Shown one piece after another: positions 17,339 to 26,641 of a DNA stretch of 51,953 bases. The translations under genes were made by a program, and so were the position numbers. The first letter of the stretch is position 1, and every line of letters starts with the position of its first letter. The notes beneath the pieces are model-generated. The model did not search any database, had not been told where the DNA came from, and saw only the letters and a program-made list of their open reading frames with translations. Source of the stretch: Lachnospiraceae bacterium (GTDB lineage Bacteria; Bacillota; Clostridia; Lachnospirales; Lachnospiraceae); NCBI GenBank assembly GCA_017480565.1, contig JAFVAL010000011.1:1-51953 (forward strand), in the 5' to 3' direction.

Positions 17339-17706
17339 TCAATTATGCTTTTGTCTGATAAGCAGCTTTTTTATTGACTCAAATACTTCTATATATCTTT
17401 TCTTCGGTGACGACCATCCTCATTGGTTTATCCCAGAACGCAGTCGGAATATGATCAGCCTTCTGTCCAGGAATCATCTCCAAGAGGAGCCAGCGCAATC
17501 ATCTCTGTATTGCTTACACAAAGAGGAAATACAAAGCGTTTCTTGTCTTCTTTCGAAAGGTCCTCCAATGCCTTTAAATTTGCCTCTCCCCTCGTAGCAC
17601 GATAAACCGATCTTGTCTTTGCATTCCGGTATTCACGTGTCGATGCAAGACGATGAACAATCTTCGCAGACAGATCGTTTCTCTCTTTTTCTGTCAGGAA
17701 ATTTCA
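17339..17706 (-). pseudogene. Frameshifted remnant of an unrecognised protein gene
   Basis: Three minus-strand reading frames each carry protein-like sequence that joins end to end. One reads '..NFLTEKERNDLSAKIVH' through 'RFVFPLCVSNTEMIAL' to a stop near 17456. A second frame continues with 'ADHIPTAFWDKPMRMVV'. A third ends in 'YIEVFESIKKLLIRQKHN' and a stop at 17339-17341. This pattern needs at least two frameshifts, so the gene is dead unless the sequence has errors. The N-terminus is missing: a stop lies directly before NFLTEK. I do not recognise the family. Confidence 0.6.
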
Positions 17707-17735
17707 ATTCTCTGCCTGCTTTACCGAAGAGTAAA

Positions 17736-17922
17736 CTGCACTGTTCTGCGCACTGGCCGACAAGCTGAGCACGCATCTGGAGAGCAGACAGGAAGAGGAG
17801 GCACCCCGCAGCCACGACAAGGATCACGGCGAAGGGCATTGTCACGGTCACGGCTCGGGACATAGCCATCTGTACCACGCTCACGGAAGAATACGCAGAT
17901 GCGACCCCCGTTTTTGACAAGA
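17736..17922 (+). pseudogene. Histidine-rich C-terminal fragment
   Basis: One plus-strand frame reads 'LADKLSTHLESRQEEEAPR', then a metal-binding-like run alternating His, Gly and Asp (HDKDHGEGHCHGHGSGHSH), to a stop near 17920. A stop lies just upstream and there is no start or ribosome site, so this looks like the tail of a lost protein. It could also be chance coding in a decayed stretch. The interval 17219-18046 otherwise holds no intact gene. Confidence 0.35.
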
Positions 17923-17940
17923 GATTCTGACGCAAAAAAG

Positions 17941-17976
17941 TCCCTACAATCCGCATAAATACACGGTTTGTAGGGA
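17941..17976 (-). terminator. Terminator, first copy of a duplicated element
   Basis: TCCCTACAA pairs with TTGTAGGGA, with an inner CCG/CGG step. On the minus strand the tail is CTTTTTT. It ends the small membrane protein transcript. The hairpin, including most of its loop, is nearly identical to the guaA terminator at 19375-19410. Confidence 0.85.
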
Positions 17977-18046
17977 TTTGTTACCGAGTGTTTTGATTAT
18001 CTGTATTCTCCATCGGATATGGGTTATCCGATTATTTGTTGCCCGG

Positions 18047-18373
18047 CTATATAAAAAGCATAGCCAATAGCGATCCGATACCATAAACGAAAAATATGGC
18101 AGGAATTCCATAAGCGTCTCTTTTTCTAATTTTATCCCAGTTCACTCTGTCCGGTGTCATTGACATATGATATGCATTCTGGTAAGAACAATAAATATGT
18201 CTCCATCGTAATATATATCCGAGAAAAGACCAAATTGAGAATATAATACAACTAACGATTATAGCATATACACTTTTAGTGATATACAGCATCAAAAGCA
18301 TCAAGGCTGTCCATCCATAGCGATGAAAATAGGCCAAAAAGATAACGAAATGAGAGCTAATTGAACCAAACAA
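18047..18373 (-). CDS. Small integral membrane protein of unknown function
   Basis: The 108-residue protein has three likely membrane helices (about 8-28, 33-53 and 90-107) and a charged middle loop with Trp-Arg-His and 'SYQNAYHMSMTP'. A TTG start fits well: AAGAGG lies nine bases upstream, and no ATG is near. Its start is two bases after the stop of an upstream coding remnant, as in coupled gene pairs. A role as an immunity protein for a lost toxin is possible but rests only on that layout and on size. Confidence 0.6.
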   Translation of the reverse strand: MFGSISSHFVIFLAYFHRYGWTALMLLMLYITKSVYAIIVSCIIFSIWSFLGYILRWRHIYCSYQNAYHMSMTPDRVNWDKIRKRDAYGIPAIFFVYGIGSLLAMLFI

Positions 18374-18375
18374 AA

Positions 18376-18570
18376 TCAGTTACCTCTTAATTTATAAGTA
18401 ATGTTTAAAGTGTAATCAAAACGTTGCCAAGCGCCGTTTTTGAATCTCATAAATCCAGTATTTATGCGGGTTTTCGGCGTCTTTGCGATTATTCCAGTTC
18501 TATACTGGTAGACCGTTACTAAACGTATTCCAGTTAAGTTTTGTGCACTTATAACGGTTTTTTCTCTCAG
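18376..18570 (-). pseudogene. Truncated coding remnant upstream of the small membrane protein
   Basis: This open stretch of 64 codons has no usable start; its only ATG is 24 codons from the end and lacks a ribosome site. It ends in a protein-like tail ('GFMRFKNGAWQRFDYTLN', then KLRGN) and a TGA two bases before the next gene. It overlaps two copies of the guaA-end sequence, so part may be att-site rather than coding DNA. A second frame just upstream gives a Lys/Arg-rich 42-codon tail reminiscent of an integrase end. Neither is a convincing gene. No other gene lies in 18374-18653. Confidence 0.35.
18489..18503 (-). repeat. Copy of the last 15 bases of guaA (possible att site)
   Basis: ATAGAACTGGAATAA on the minus strand exactly repeats the end of guaA, stop codon included (19420-19434). 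A 10-base partial copy, AACTGGAATA, lies at 18526-18535. The 3' end of guaA is a known integration site for genomic islands in Firmicutes. Confidence 0.6.
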
Positions 18571-18653
18571 TTATACTGTGTCTCTTCCCTTTCTGATCTT
18601 CTGTTGCCATTTTGTTACCAGAAATCATACGCTGAGGACCTGTTTACGATCAC

Positions 18654-18920
18654 TCATTTATCATCGTAATGCCCGCCACATTGAATAACAGTTACCTTGT
18701 TATCATCTGCACTGAAAATGATCCGGTTCTTCTTATCAATCCGGACGCTGGCATATCCGCTAAAATCACCCTTAAGCATTTCCACTTTACCATAAGAGCA
18801 ATCATAACCATTCCGCATGATGTCCTTTAAGAGTTTGTTTACCTTTTTCAGAGTCGCCTTTTCTGCCTGTAAGCTTTCATACTCTTTCCAAGCTTCCGAT
18901 TGCCATAAAAGATTCCGCAT
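18654..18920 (-). CDS. Txe/YoeB-family toxin (mRNA interferase)
   Basis: The 88-residue protein matches YoeB in length and layout. It has an N-terminal 'W..EAWKEYESLQ' helix, 'KKVNKLLKDI', the catalytic-type Glu in 'GKVEMLKGDFSGY', Arg in 'DKKNRIIF', and His-Tyr near the C-terminus. These correspond to E46, R65, H83 and Y84 of E. coli YoeB. One difference is Gly-Gly in place of the usual Arg-Tyr before the His-Tyr pair. Family members cleave mRNA on the ribosome. It starts three bases after the antitoxin stop. Confidence 0.85.
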   Translation of the reverse strand: MRNLLWQSEAWKEYESLQAEKATLKKVNKLLKDIMRNGYDCSYGKVEMLKGDFSGYASVRIDKKNRIIFSADDNKVTVIQCGGHYDDK

Positions 18921-18923
18921 AAT

Positions 18924-19193
18924 TCAAGCCTCAATAAGAGTATGTGCAGATGCATTTCCTGCTGTAACGTCATCGATCCTGCGCTTCAACTCAGCAGCTT
19001 CTGCAGGCGTAAACCCATTAGCATCAAGCATAGAAAATGTCATAGATTGAGAGCGAACAGCCTGCCTTACAAGAGCAAGTGTAGCAGCAGACATGGAGAG
19101 GCCGAACGCTTCGCAAAGTGCACTATAACTTTCTCTGGTTTTCCTATCCATTTTAAAAGTAAAATTCGTCATATCTTCTGCAGTTGAGATCAT
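18924..19193 (-). CDS. RelB/DinJ-type antitoxin
   Basis: The 89-residue protein begins with a ribbon-helix-helix segment ('TNFTFKMDRKTRESYSALCE' and a following helix), as in RelB/DinJ antitoxins. Its acidic, flexible C-terminus should wrap the toxin. The ATG at 19193 is chosen because AAAGGAG lies nine bases before it; longer versions would start inside the promoter. It precedes the toxin gene, the usual order. Repression at the palindrome upstream is expected. Confidence 0.8.
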   Translation of the reverse strand: MISTAEDMTNFTFKMDRKTRESYSALCEAFGLSMSAATLALVRQAVRSQSMTFSMLDANGFTPAEAAELKRRIDDVTAGNASAHTLIEA

Positions 19194-19217
19194 GCTAATC
19201 ATCTCCTTTCTGGCTTT

Positions 19218-19246
19218 ACTATGCCATATACAGTTCGATTTGTCAA
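19218..19246 (-). promoter_or_regulatory. Promoter of the toxin-antitoxin operon
   Basis: A perfect TTGACA (19241-19246) and CATAGT (19218-19223) are 17 bases apart on the minus strand, 25 bases upstream of the antitoxin ATG. Confidence 0.7.
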
Positions 19247-19255
19247 GTGCGTTTC

Positions 19256-19271
19256 GTGTGCTATAGCACAC
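19256..19271. promoter_or_regulatory. Perfect 16-bp palindrome, likely toxin-antitoxin operator
   Basis: GTGTGCTATAGCACAC is a perfect palindrome lying ten bases upstream of the -35 of the toxin-antitoxin promoter. Ribbon-helix-helix antitoxins bind such sites to autoregulate. Confidence 0.7.
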
Positions 19272-19374
19272 TTTTGGAAGTTTTGCATCATTTGTCAGTT
19301 GAAATCAACCAGAATCTCATAAGAAAAGAAAGAATAAAATGTGTACCCAAAATGTACTCAATGCAAATAAATAA

Positions 19375-19410
19375 CCCCTACAACCCGCATAAATACACGG
19401 TTTGTAGGGA
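19375..19410 (-). terminator. guaA terminator, second copy of the duplicated element
   Basis: CCCTACAA pairs with TTGTAGGG. The loop contains CCGCATAAATACACGG, shared with the copy at 17941-17976. On the minus strand a T-rich tail (TTATTTATTTG) follows. It lies ten bases past the guaA stop. Confidence 0.85.
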
Positions 19411-19419
19411 TTTGTGTGT

Positions 19420-20961
19420 TTATTCCAGTTCTATCGTCGCAGGAGGTTTTCCAGTATAGTCATACAACACCCTGTTAACGCCTTTTACCTCGTTCACGAT
19501 CCGGTTTGTAATCTTCGTCATGACGTCCCACGGAATCGGTGCTGACTCTGCGGTCATAAAGTCTGAAGTCGTCACGGCTCTTAACACCACCGCATAATCG
19601 TAGGTTCTGCCATCGCCCATCACACCCACAGAACGCATGTTGCTGAGCGCAGCAAAGTACTGGGCAAGGTTTTTATCGACGCCTGCTTTTGCAATCTCTT
19701 CGCGGAAAATGTAGTCTGCATCCTGCACGATCCGAATCTTCTCGGGGGTGACTTCTCCGATGATACGAATGCCAAGGCCTGGTCCCGGGAATGGTTGCCT
19801 GGAGACCAGATGCTCTGGGATTCCCAGTTCTCGCCCTGCATCTCTCACTTCGTCCTTAAAGAGCATGCGCAGAGGCTCCACGATCTCTTTAAAATCAACA
19901 TAATCCGGGAGTCCTCCCACATTGTGGTGCGACTTGATCACCGCACTCTTGCCAAGGCCGGACTCAATAACATCCGGGTAAATCGTTCCCTGTACCAGAT
20001 AATCGACTGCACCGATCTTCTTTGCCTCTTCTTCAAAGACGCGGATGAACTCTTCACCGATGATCTTACGCTTCTTCTCTGGCTCTGTCACACCTGCAAG
20101 TTTTGCATAGAAACGCTCTGCCGCATTGACACGGATAAAGTTTAAGTCATAGGGTCCATTTGGTCCAAAGACCGCTTCCACCTCGTCGCCTTCATTTTTG
20201 CGAAGCAAGCCATGATCGACAAAGACGCAGGTCAACTGCTTGCCAACCGCCTTGGCGAGCAAGACTGCTGCAACAGAAGAATCCACACCGCCAGAAAGCG
20301 CACACAGCACCTTGCCGTCTCCGATCTTCTCCCGAAGAGATCGGATGGATGTCTCCACGAAGGAATTCATCTTCCAGTCACCAAGGCATCCGCAAATCTT
20401 TAACACAAAGTTGGCAAGCATCACCTTGCCCTGCACAGTATGCATCACTTCCGGGTGAAACTGCACCGCATAAAGCTTGCGCGATGCATTCTCCATTGCT
20501 GCGACGGGACAAACCTTGGTTGAGGCGGTCACTTCAAAGCCATCCGGGATTCGCTCAATATAGTCCGTATGACTCATCCAGCAGATTGTATTCTCAAACA
20601 CGCCTTCGAACAGGGCAGAATTCGTATTAACCTTTACTTCGGTCTTGCCGTATTCGCTCACCGGTGCGGTTGCCACACGCCCGCCCAGGGTGTGAGCCAT
20701 CAGCTGTGAACCATAGCAGATTCCAAGAATCGGGATGCCCAATTCATAAATCGCCTTTCCATACTGCGGTGAATCCTCTCCATAGACACTGTTTGGTCCA
20801 CCTGTAAAAATGATGCCCTTCGGATTCATTTCCCGGATCTTTTCAAGACTAAGTGTATACGGATGTACCTCGCAATAGACGTGACACTCTCTCACACGTC
20901 GTGCAATCAACTGATTGTACTGTCCGCCAAAATCCAGGACGATGATCATCTCTCTGCTCAA
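19420..20961 (-). CDS. guaA: GMP synthase (glutamine-hydrolysing)
   Basis: The 513-residue enzyme makes GMP from XMP, ATP and glutamine. The amidotransferase half has Cys in '[11 protein letters not shown]' and 'QFHPEV' (residues 1-190). The synthetase half has the pyrophosphatase loop '[14 protein letters not shown]' and the C-terminal dimerisation domain with '[18 protein letters not shown]'. The TTG start giving [13 protein letters not shown] matches the usual clostridial N-terminus, with a G-rich ribosome site a few bases upstream; an internal ATG has no correctly spaced site. Its stop region is duplicated at 18489-18503. Upstream, a GCGCGTACGCGC palindrome flanked by GTCAA/TTGAC (21005-21029) may be regulatory. 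Confidence 0.97.
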   Translation of the reverse strand: MSREMIIVLDFGGQYNQLIARRVRECHVYCEVHPYTLSLEKIREMNPKGIIFTGGPNSVYGEDSPQYGKAIYELGIPILGICYGSQLMAHTLGGRVATAPVSEYGKTEVKVNTNSALFEGVFENTICWMSHTDYIERIPDGFEVTASTKVCPVAAMENASRKLYAVQFHPEVMHTVQGKVMLANFVLKICGCLGDWKMNSFVETSIRSLREKIGDGKVLCALSGGVDSSVAAVLLAKAVGKQLTCVFVDHGLLRKNEGDEVEAVFGPNGPYDLNFIRVNAAERFYAKLAGVTEPEKKRKIIGEEFIRVFEEEAKKIGAVDYLVQGTIYPDVIESGLGKSAVIKSHHNVGGLPDYVDFKEIVEPLRMLFKDEVRDAGRELGIPEHLVSRQPFPGPGLGIRIIGEVTPEKIRIVQDADYIFREEIAKAGVDKNLAQYFAALSNMRSVGVMGDGRTYDYAVVLRAVTTSDFMTAESAPIPWDVMTKITNRIVNEVKGVNRVLYDYTGKPPATIELE

Positions 20962-21004
20962 GCCCTTGCCCCCACTTTCTATCAGAACGTTTCCCTGTTA
21001 CATC

Positions 21005-21029
21005 GTCAAACTGCGCGTACGCGCTTGAC
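21005..21029. promoter_or_regulatory. Palindromic hairpin between yfbR and guaA
   Basis: The 12-base palindrome GCGCGTACGCGC sits inside GTCAA...TTGAC arms. There is no T-tract, so it is more likely an operator or attenuating structure than a terminator. Confidence 0.35.
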
Positions 21030-21067
21030 GCAAACATCTTACCGCAATTATTTTGAAAATACCAGAA

Positions 21068-21661
21068 TTAATTCAGTTCATCTAAGTTCTTATAGTAGGA
21101 TGGCAGAAACTCTTTTAAAAACATCTCTGCCTCTTCCAAATTCATCGCTTTGACCGAAGATTCTAAAGTCTGCTTTGCGCTGAAAAACTCTGTATTGCCG
21201 TTCTTTTCTTCCTCGATGCACTTGATCAGAGCAGAGATCTTGTCAGCCGCTTTCACCAGTTTCCACAGGTATGCGTCTTCCTCTTCTTTGAAGAAAATGG
21301 GCCGGTAGGTTTCCTGCAAATCCTCGGGGAGCATCGACAGCAGCTTATGTCCGGCGACATCTTCCACCGCTTTGAATGCATCCTTAATCTGCGGATTGTA
21401 ATACTTAATCGGGGTCGGCATATCTCCCGTAATGATCTCCGTCGAATCATGATACAAGCCAATCAGGGCTGCACGATCCGCGTTCAGTGCTTTCCCCAAC
21501 CGCACGTTGCCAAGCGTGGCAAGCAGATGCGAGATCATCGCTACTTCCAGGGAATGTTCACTGATATTCTCTTTGATGGAATTGCGCATCAGCGCCCAGC
21601 GCTCAATGTATTTCATCCGCGACATCATCGCAAAGAAATGGCTTTCTTTTCTCTCGCTCAT
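21068..21661 (-). CDS. yfbR: YfbR-like HD-domain 5'-deoxynucleotidase
   Basis: The 197-residue protein matches E. coli YfbR in length and motifs. These are 'ERWALMRN' near the start, HSLEVA, the HD pair in '[22 protein letters not shown]' (nearly identical in YfbR), and a late Asp in '[12 protein letters not shown]'. YfbR removes the phosphate from deoxynucleoside monophosphates. Its ATG overlaps the uvrA stop by four bases, so it is translationally coupled to excision repair and may recycle nucleotides from excised DNA (inference). Confidence 0.9.
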   Translation of the reverse strand: MSERKESHFFAMMSRMKYIERWALMRNSIKENISEHSLEVAMISHLLATLGNVRLGKALNADRAALIGLYHDSTEIITGDMPTPIKYYNPQIKDAFKAVEDVAGHKLLSMLPEDLQETYRPIFFKEEEDAYLWKLVKAADKISALIKCIEEEKNGNTEFFSAKQTLESSVKAMNLEEAEMFLKEFLPSYYKNLDELN

Positions 21662-24561
21662 ACCTGCTTCTCCTTCTGCTTTTCGCGTTCCGCCTCCAGA
21701 ACCTCCATCACCTTCTCGTGACGGTCTCTGGTATCGTTAAGTGCTTTATCAATGTAAAAACCGGTATAAGAATACTTACACTTTGCCACCTCTTCTGGTG
21801 TACCACGTGTGAGTACAGTACCGCCAGCGTCACCGCCTTCCGGACCCATATCGATGATATAGTCTGCACACTTGATGACATCCAGATTGTGTTCAATGAC
21901 GATGACCGTATTGCCTCCTTCGGTCAATCTCTGCAGAATCTTGGTCAGTTTATGCACGTCTGCAAAATGAAGTCCCGTCGTCGGCTCATCGAGAATGTAG
22001 ATCGTCTTGCCGGTGCTTCTGCGGGAAAGCTCAGTCGCCAGCTTAATTCTCTGCGCCTCGCCCCCAGAAAGAGTTGTGGATGGCTGTCCAAGCTTAATGT
22101 AGGACAACCCCACATCATAAAGTGTCTCCAGTTTTCTGCGGATCGTCGGCACATGCTCAAAGAAACGCAGCGCCTCCTCCACCGTCATATCCAGCACTTC
22201 GTAAATGTTCTTCCCTTTATAACGCACTTCCAGCGTCTCACGGTTGTATCTCTTGCCGCCGCAGACTTCACACGGAACATAGACGTCAGGCAGGAAGTTC
22301 ATCTCAATCTTGATGATACCGTCACCGCTGCAGGCTTCGCAGCGGCCGCCCTTCACGTTAAAGGAGAAACGTCCCTTCTTGTAGCCCTTCGCCTTCGCGT
22401 CCGCGGTCGATGCAAACAAATCACGAATCATATCAAAGACACCAGTGTAGGTCGCCGGATTGGATCTCGGCGTTCTTCCAATCGGGGACTGATCGATCGC
22501 GATGATCTTATCTAACTGTTCCCAGCCTTCAATCGCATCATGCTTACCTGCGATGATACGTGCACGGTTTAACTTGCGTGCCAGGCTCTTATAGACGATC
22601 TCATTGACAAGGGATGACTTGCCGGAACCGGACACACCGGTAACACAGGTAAATACGCCCAGCGGGAAACTCACATCAACGTTCTTTAAATTGTTCTCTC
22701 TCGCACCCCGCACGGTCATCCATCCGGTCGGCTCTCTTCTGCTCTCCGGAATCGGAATCTCCAGACGTCCCGCAAGATAAGCGCCGGTCACAGATTCCGG
22801 CGTATTCATCAGATCCATCGCGGTTCCCTGTGCCACAACTTCGCCACCGTGCTCTCCGGCCCCAGGTCCGATATCCACGATGTGATCTGCCGCATACATC
22901 GTCTCTTCGTCGTGTTCCACGACAATCAATGTATTGCCAAGGTCCGTCAGGTGACGCAATGTCTTTAACAGCTTGCCATTGTCCCGCTGATGTAGACCGA
23001 TACTGGGCTCATCTAAAATGTAGACCACACCAACCAGCCCGGAACCGATCTGAGTTGCCAGGCGGATTCTCTGCGCCTCACCGCCGGAAAGCGTTCCGGT
23101 TGCACGGTCAAGCGACAGATAGTCAAGACCGACGTCATTTAGGAAACCGATACGTGCTTTGATCTCGCGCAGCACCAGTTGGCCGATCTCCATCTGTCTG
23201 GGTGTCAGCCGCATGTCATTCAGAAATGACTTCAGATCCCTCGCAGACATCTCCGTGATCTCCGCAATATTCTTCCCGGCAACGGTCACTGCCAGGGATT
23301 CTCTCTTTAATCTCTTGCCGCCGCACTCCTTACAAGGGGTAATGCGCATCAACTGCTCATACTCTGCCCGGGAAATCTCCGAAGCAGTCTCGCGGTAACG
23401 ACGCTCCAAATTGCGGATCAGTCCTTCAAAAACGACATCGTACACACCGACGCCGCGTTGGCCGCGGTAATGCACCTTCACCGTGCGGTTTGTTCCATGG
23501 ATCAGCATGTTCTTGACTTCCGGTGTCAGATCCTGAAAAGGCGTGTCCAAAGAGAAATTGAACTCGTCCGCAAGCGCAACCAACATACTGTGTGTAAAGC
23601 TTCCCGGCTGATTGCTTGACTGCCAGCCCATGACAGAAATCGCCCCATCATTCAGGCTCAGCTCTGGATTCGGAATGATCAGCTCTGCGTCGAATTCCAT
23701 CTTAAACCCGAGACCGTGGCAAACCGGGCAGGCACCAAAGGGATTGTTAAACGAAAAGCTTCTAGGCTCGATCTCGTCTATGCTGATCCCGCAGTCCGGG
23801 CAGGCAAAGCTCTGGCTAAATGTGATCGGTTCATGATCTGCCACATCGACAATCATAAGGCCATCCGCGAGCGCCAGTACATTCTCGATAGAATCTGACA
23901 GACGCTTCTCAATCCCAGGACGGACAGACAGACGATCCACCACCACTTCGATGTTATGCTTTTTATTCTTCTCCAGTTTGATCTCATCGGTCACTTCATA
24001 GGCTTCGCCATCCACTCTCAGACGCACGTAACCGCGTTTTTTCGCCTGTTCAAAGACTTTGGCGTGTTCACCCTTACGTCCGCGCACAACGGGCGCTAAA
24101 AGCTGAATTCTCGTCCTCTCCGGCAGGCGCATAATCTCATCGACCATCTCGTCCACCGTCTGTCTGCGAATCTCTCTGCCGCAGTTCGGGCAGTGCGGGA
24201 TTCCCACGCGCGCATAAAGCAGACGGAAGTAATCGTAGATCTCCGTCACCGTTCCCACAGTCGATCTAGGGTTGCGGTTGGTCGACTTCTGATCGATCGA
24301 AATGGCCGGTGACAAACCTTCTATACTTTCCACGTCCGGCTTCTCCATCTGCCCCAGGAACTGCCTTGCGTAGGAAGAAAGCGACTCCATGTAGCGCCGC
24401 TGTCCTTCCGCATAGAGCGTGTCAAAGGCAAGGGAAGACTTGCCGGATCCGGACAGTCCGGTAAATACGATCAGCTGATCTCTCGGGATGTCCAGTGAAA
24501 TATTCTTTAAATTGTTCTCTTTCGCTCCGCGAATGCGGATCATATGCTTCTGTGTTTCCAT
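21658..24561 (-). CDS. uvrA: UvrABC excinuclease subunit A
   Basis: The 967-residue ATPase recognises bulky DNA damage and loads UvrB. It has two ABC cassettes, each with Walker A (GLSGSGKSS and GVSGSGKSS), 'LSGGEAQRI' signatures and '[10 protein letters not shown]' / '[10 protein letters not shown]'. Zinc-binding Cys pairs are at 'CPDCGIS', 'CPVCHG' and 'CEACSG..CEVCGG'. The length is slightly above the usual 940, with an Arg/Glu/Lys-rich tail. GGAG lies five bases upstream of the ATG. It follows uvrB by 36 bases in one operon. Confidence 0.97.
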   Translation of the reverse strand: METQKHMIRIRGAKENNLKNISLDIPRDQLIVFTGLSGSGKSSLAFDTLYAEGQRRYMESLSSYARQFLGQMEKPDVESIEGLSPAISIDQKSTNRNPRSTVGTVTEIYDYFRLLYARVGIPHCPNCGREIRRQTVDEMVDEIMRLPERTRIQLLAPVVRGRKGEHAKVFEQAKKRGYVRLRVDGEAYEVTDEIKLEKNKKHNIEVVVDRLSVRPGIEKRLSDSIENVLALADGLMIVDVADHEPITFSQSFACPDCGISIDEIEPRSFSFNNPFGACPVCHGLGFKMEFDAELIIPNPELSLNDGAISVMGWQSSNQPGSFTHSMLVALADEFNFSLDTPFQDLTPEVKNMLIHGTNRTVKVHYRGQRGVGVYDVVFEGLIRNLERRYRETASEISRAEYEQLMRITPCKECGGKRLKRESLAVTVAGKNIAEITEMSARDLKSFLNDMRLTPRQMEIGQLVLREIKARIGFLNDVGLDYLSLDRATGTLSGGEAQRIRLATQIGSGLVGVVYILDEPSIGLHQRDNGKLLKTLRHLTDLGNTLIVVEHDEETMYAADHIVDIGPGAGEHGGEVVAQGTAMDLMNTPESVTGAYLAGRLEIPIPESRREPTGWMTVRGARENNLKNVDVSFPLGVFTCVTGVSGSGKSSLVNEIVYKSLARKLNRARIIAGKHDAIEGWEQLDKIIAIDQSPIGRTPRSNPATYTGVFDMIRDLFASTADAKAKGYKKGRFSFNVKGGRCEACSGDGIIKIEMNFLPDVYVPCEVCGGKRYNRETLEVRYKGKNIYEVLDMTVEEALRFFEHVPTIRRKLETLYDVGLSYIKLGQPSTTLSGGEAQRIKLATELSRRSTGKTIYILDEPTTGLHFADVHKLTKILQRLTEGGNTVIVIEHNLDVIKCADYIIDMGPEGGDAGGTVLTRGTPEEVAKCKYSYTGFYIDKALNDTRDRHEKVMEVLEAEREKQKEKQV

Positions 24562-24597
24562 CCAAGCTCCGTTCTACTCCATCAATACCACAGTCTA

Positions 24598-26583
24598 TCA
24601 ATCCATCTCCTGCAGCCGCTTCTTGATCTCAATCATCTGGTCACGCAGCTGCGCAGCCAGCTCGAAATTCAGTTCCGCTGCTGCGGTATGCATCCTCTTA
24701 CTCAGGGAAGCCGCCAACTTCGACAATTCATCGCGGCTCATCGACTCCGGATCCTTGTCAATCCGATAACCGACATTCTCTGCCTTCTTCGTAATTCGAA
24801 TCAAATCTCTGACATTCTTCTGAATCGTCGTCGGCGTGATCCCGTGCGCCTTGTTGTAGGCATCCTGAATCCCGCGTCTGCGGTTGGTCTCTGTAATCGC
24901 GTTGTGCATCGACTCCGTGATCGTGTCCGCATACATGATGACACGTCCCTCACTGTTACGTGCTGCACGTCCGATCGTCTGAATCAGGGACGTCTCCGAG
25001 CGCAGGAAGCCCTCTTTATCTGCATCCAGGATCGCCACAAGTGTAATCTCTGGAATGTCGAGACCCTCTCGCAACAGGTTAATACCGACAAGCACATCAA
25101 AGACGTCCATACGCATATCACGGATGATCTCTGATCTCTCCAGCGTATCGATATCCGAGTGCAGATACTTCACGCGAATTCCCACCTCGCGCATATAGTC
25201 GGTCAGATCCTCCGCCATGCGCTTCGTCAGCGTTGTCACCAACACCTTGTGATGATTCTCGGTCTCCTTGCGTACCTCCGCCAAAAGGTCATCAATCTGG
25301 CCTTCAACCGGCCGCACCGACACCTCCGGATCCAACAGTCCTGTCGGGCGAATCACCTGCTCGGTCCGCAAAAGCTCATGTGTCCGCTCATACTCGCCCG
25401 GTGTCGCAGAGACAAACATCATCTGATCAATCTTGCTCTCAAACTCCTCGAAATTCAAGGGACGGTTGTCCTTCGCGGAGGGCAGACGGAAGCCATAATC
25501 CACCAGCGTTGTCTTACGCGACTGGTCTCCGTTGTACATCCCGCGAATCTGCGGAATCGTCATATGCGACTCATCAATCAAGATCAGGTAATCATCCGGA
25601 AAATAATCCATCAACGTGTGCGGTGTCGCTCCGGCAGGAAGGCCTGCCAAATGTCTCGAATAGTTCTCAATCCCGGAGCAGAACCCGGTCTCCCGCATCA
25701 TCTCGATATCAAAATGCGTCCGTTCCGAAATCCTCTGTGCCTCCAGAAGCTTATCGTTGCTGCGGAAATACTCGATGCGATCCTCCAGCTCCTCTTCAAT
25801 GGTGTGAATTGCAGCCTCCATCTTCTCCGCCGGCACGACGTAATGCGACGCAGGAAAGATCGCGATATGTTCCAGCAGACAACGCACTTCCCCCGTCAGT
25901 ACATCGATCTCACTGATGCGATCCACCTCATCGCCAAAAAATTCCACACGAATCGCGGTGTCATCGGAGTAAGATAAGAACACCTCGACGACATCGCCGC
26001 GCACGCGGAAGGTTCCTCGCTTAAAGTCCATATCGCTGCGTGTATACTGCATATCTACAAGCTTCCTGAGCATCACATCGCGGTCTTGCTCCATCCCCGG
26101 ACGCAAGGACACTACCATGTTCTTATAATCGATCGGAGAGCCCAAACCGTAAATGCACGAAACCGACGCGACGATGATTACATCGCTGCGCTCAGAAAGT
26201 GCGGCCGTCGCTGAATGACGCAGACGGTCAATCTCATCATTGATCGCAGAATCCTTCTCTATATAGGTATCCGTCGAAGGCACATACGCCTCCGGCTGGT
26301 AATAATCGTAGTAAGAAACAAAATACTCCACCGCATTCTCCGGGAAAAACTCCTTAAACTCCCCGTAGAGCTGGGCGGCCAATGTCTTGTTATGCGCGAT
26401 GACCAGGGTCGGTTTATTGAGCGCCTGGATCACGTTCGCCATCGTAAATGTCTTGCTGGAACCGGTCACGCCAAGCAAGGTCTGAAACTGGTTCCCTTCG
26501 CGAAATCCTTCCACCAGATCGCGGATTGCCTGCGGCTGATCACCGGTTGGCTCATATTCAGAATGAAGTACAAAATGATCCAT
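24598..26583 (-). CDS. uvrB: UvrABC excinuclease subunit B
   Basis: The 661-residue helicase-like repair protein has the '[16 protein letters not shown]' beta-hairpin, DESH box, '[13 protein letters not shown]', '[13 protein letters not shown]' and a C-terminal UVR domain. Its Walker A reads GVTGSSKT: Ser43 replaces the Gly that normally precedes the catalytic Lys44 (AGC instead of GGC at 26455-26457). Everything else looks intact. It is led by an AAGGAGG ten bases upstream, an extended -10 and a LexA-like box, so it is likely SOS-inducible with uvrA and yfbR. Confidence 0.96.
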   Translation of the reverse strand: MDHFVLHSEYEPTGDQPQAIRDLVEGFREGNQFQTLLGVTGSSKTFTMANVIQALNKPTLVIAHNKTLAAQLYGEFKEFFPENAVEYFVSYYDYYQPEAYVPSTDTYIEKDSAINDEIDRLRHSATAALSERSDVIIVASVSCIYGLGSPIDYKNMVVSLRPGMEQDRDVMLRKLVDMQYTRSDMDFKRGTFRVRGDVVEVFLSYSDDTAIRVEFFGDEVDRISEIDVLTGEVRCLLEHIAIFPASHYVVPAEKMEAAIHTIEEELEDRIEYFRSNDKLLEAQRISERTHFDIEMMRETGFCSGIENYSRHLAGLPAGATPHTLMDYFPDDYLILIDESHMTIPQIRGMYNGDQSRKTTLVDYGFRLPSAKDNRPLNFEEFESKIDQMMFVSATPGEYERTHELLRTEQVIRPTGLLDPEVSVRPVEGQIDDLLAEVRKETENHHKVLVTTLTKRMAEDLTDYMREVGIRVKYLHSDIDTLERSEIIRDMRMDVFDVLVGINLLREGLDIPEITLVAILDADKEGFLRSETSLIQTIGRAARNSEGRVIMYADTITESMHNAITETNRRRGIQDAYNKAHGITPTTIQKNVRDLIRITKKAENVGYRIDKDPESMSRDELSKLAASLSKRMHTAAAELNFELAAQLRDQMIEIKKRLQEMD

Positions 26584-26614
26584 AGGCTCTTACCCTCCTT
26601 TCGCGTGTAGCAAG

Positions 26615-26620
26615 ATCATA
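26615..26620 (-). promoter_or_regulatory. Extended -10 promoter of uvrB
   Basis: TGGTATGAT on the minus strand is an extended -10 lying 32 bases upstream of uvrB. The -35 position falls beside the hairpin holding the LexA-like box and is not a consensus match. Confidence 0.55.
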
Positions 26621-26641
26621 CCACATTTCCCTCGAAAAAGG

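Noticed and set aside
17653-17865. A 70-codon plus-strand gene in the decayed region
   Set aside because: No ribosome site; arginine-rich composition and overlap with the histidine-rich frame and the minus-strand remnants suggest chance.
17633-17956. A 107-codon minus-strand gene with a hydrophobic middle
   Set aside because: The hydrophobic stretch is just the complement of the histidine/glycine-rich plus frame, and no ribosome site precedes it.
19247-19459. A 70-codon plus-strand gene opposite the end of guaA
   Set aside because: It runs through the palindrome, the guaA terminator and the guaA end, so it is not a real gene.
20962-21067. Purine riboswitch upstream of guaA
   Set aside because: The region shows only a short palindrome; none of the conserved purine riboswitch core was recognised.
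21718-22515. A 265-codon frame opposite uvrA
   Set aside because: It is the antisense of a strongly conserved gene with no ribosome site or family resemblance.
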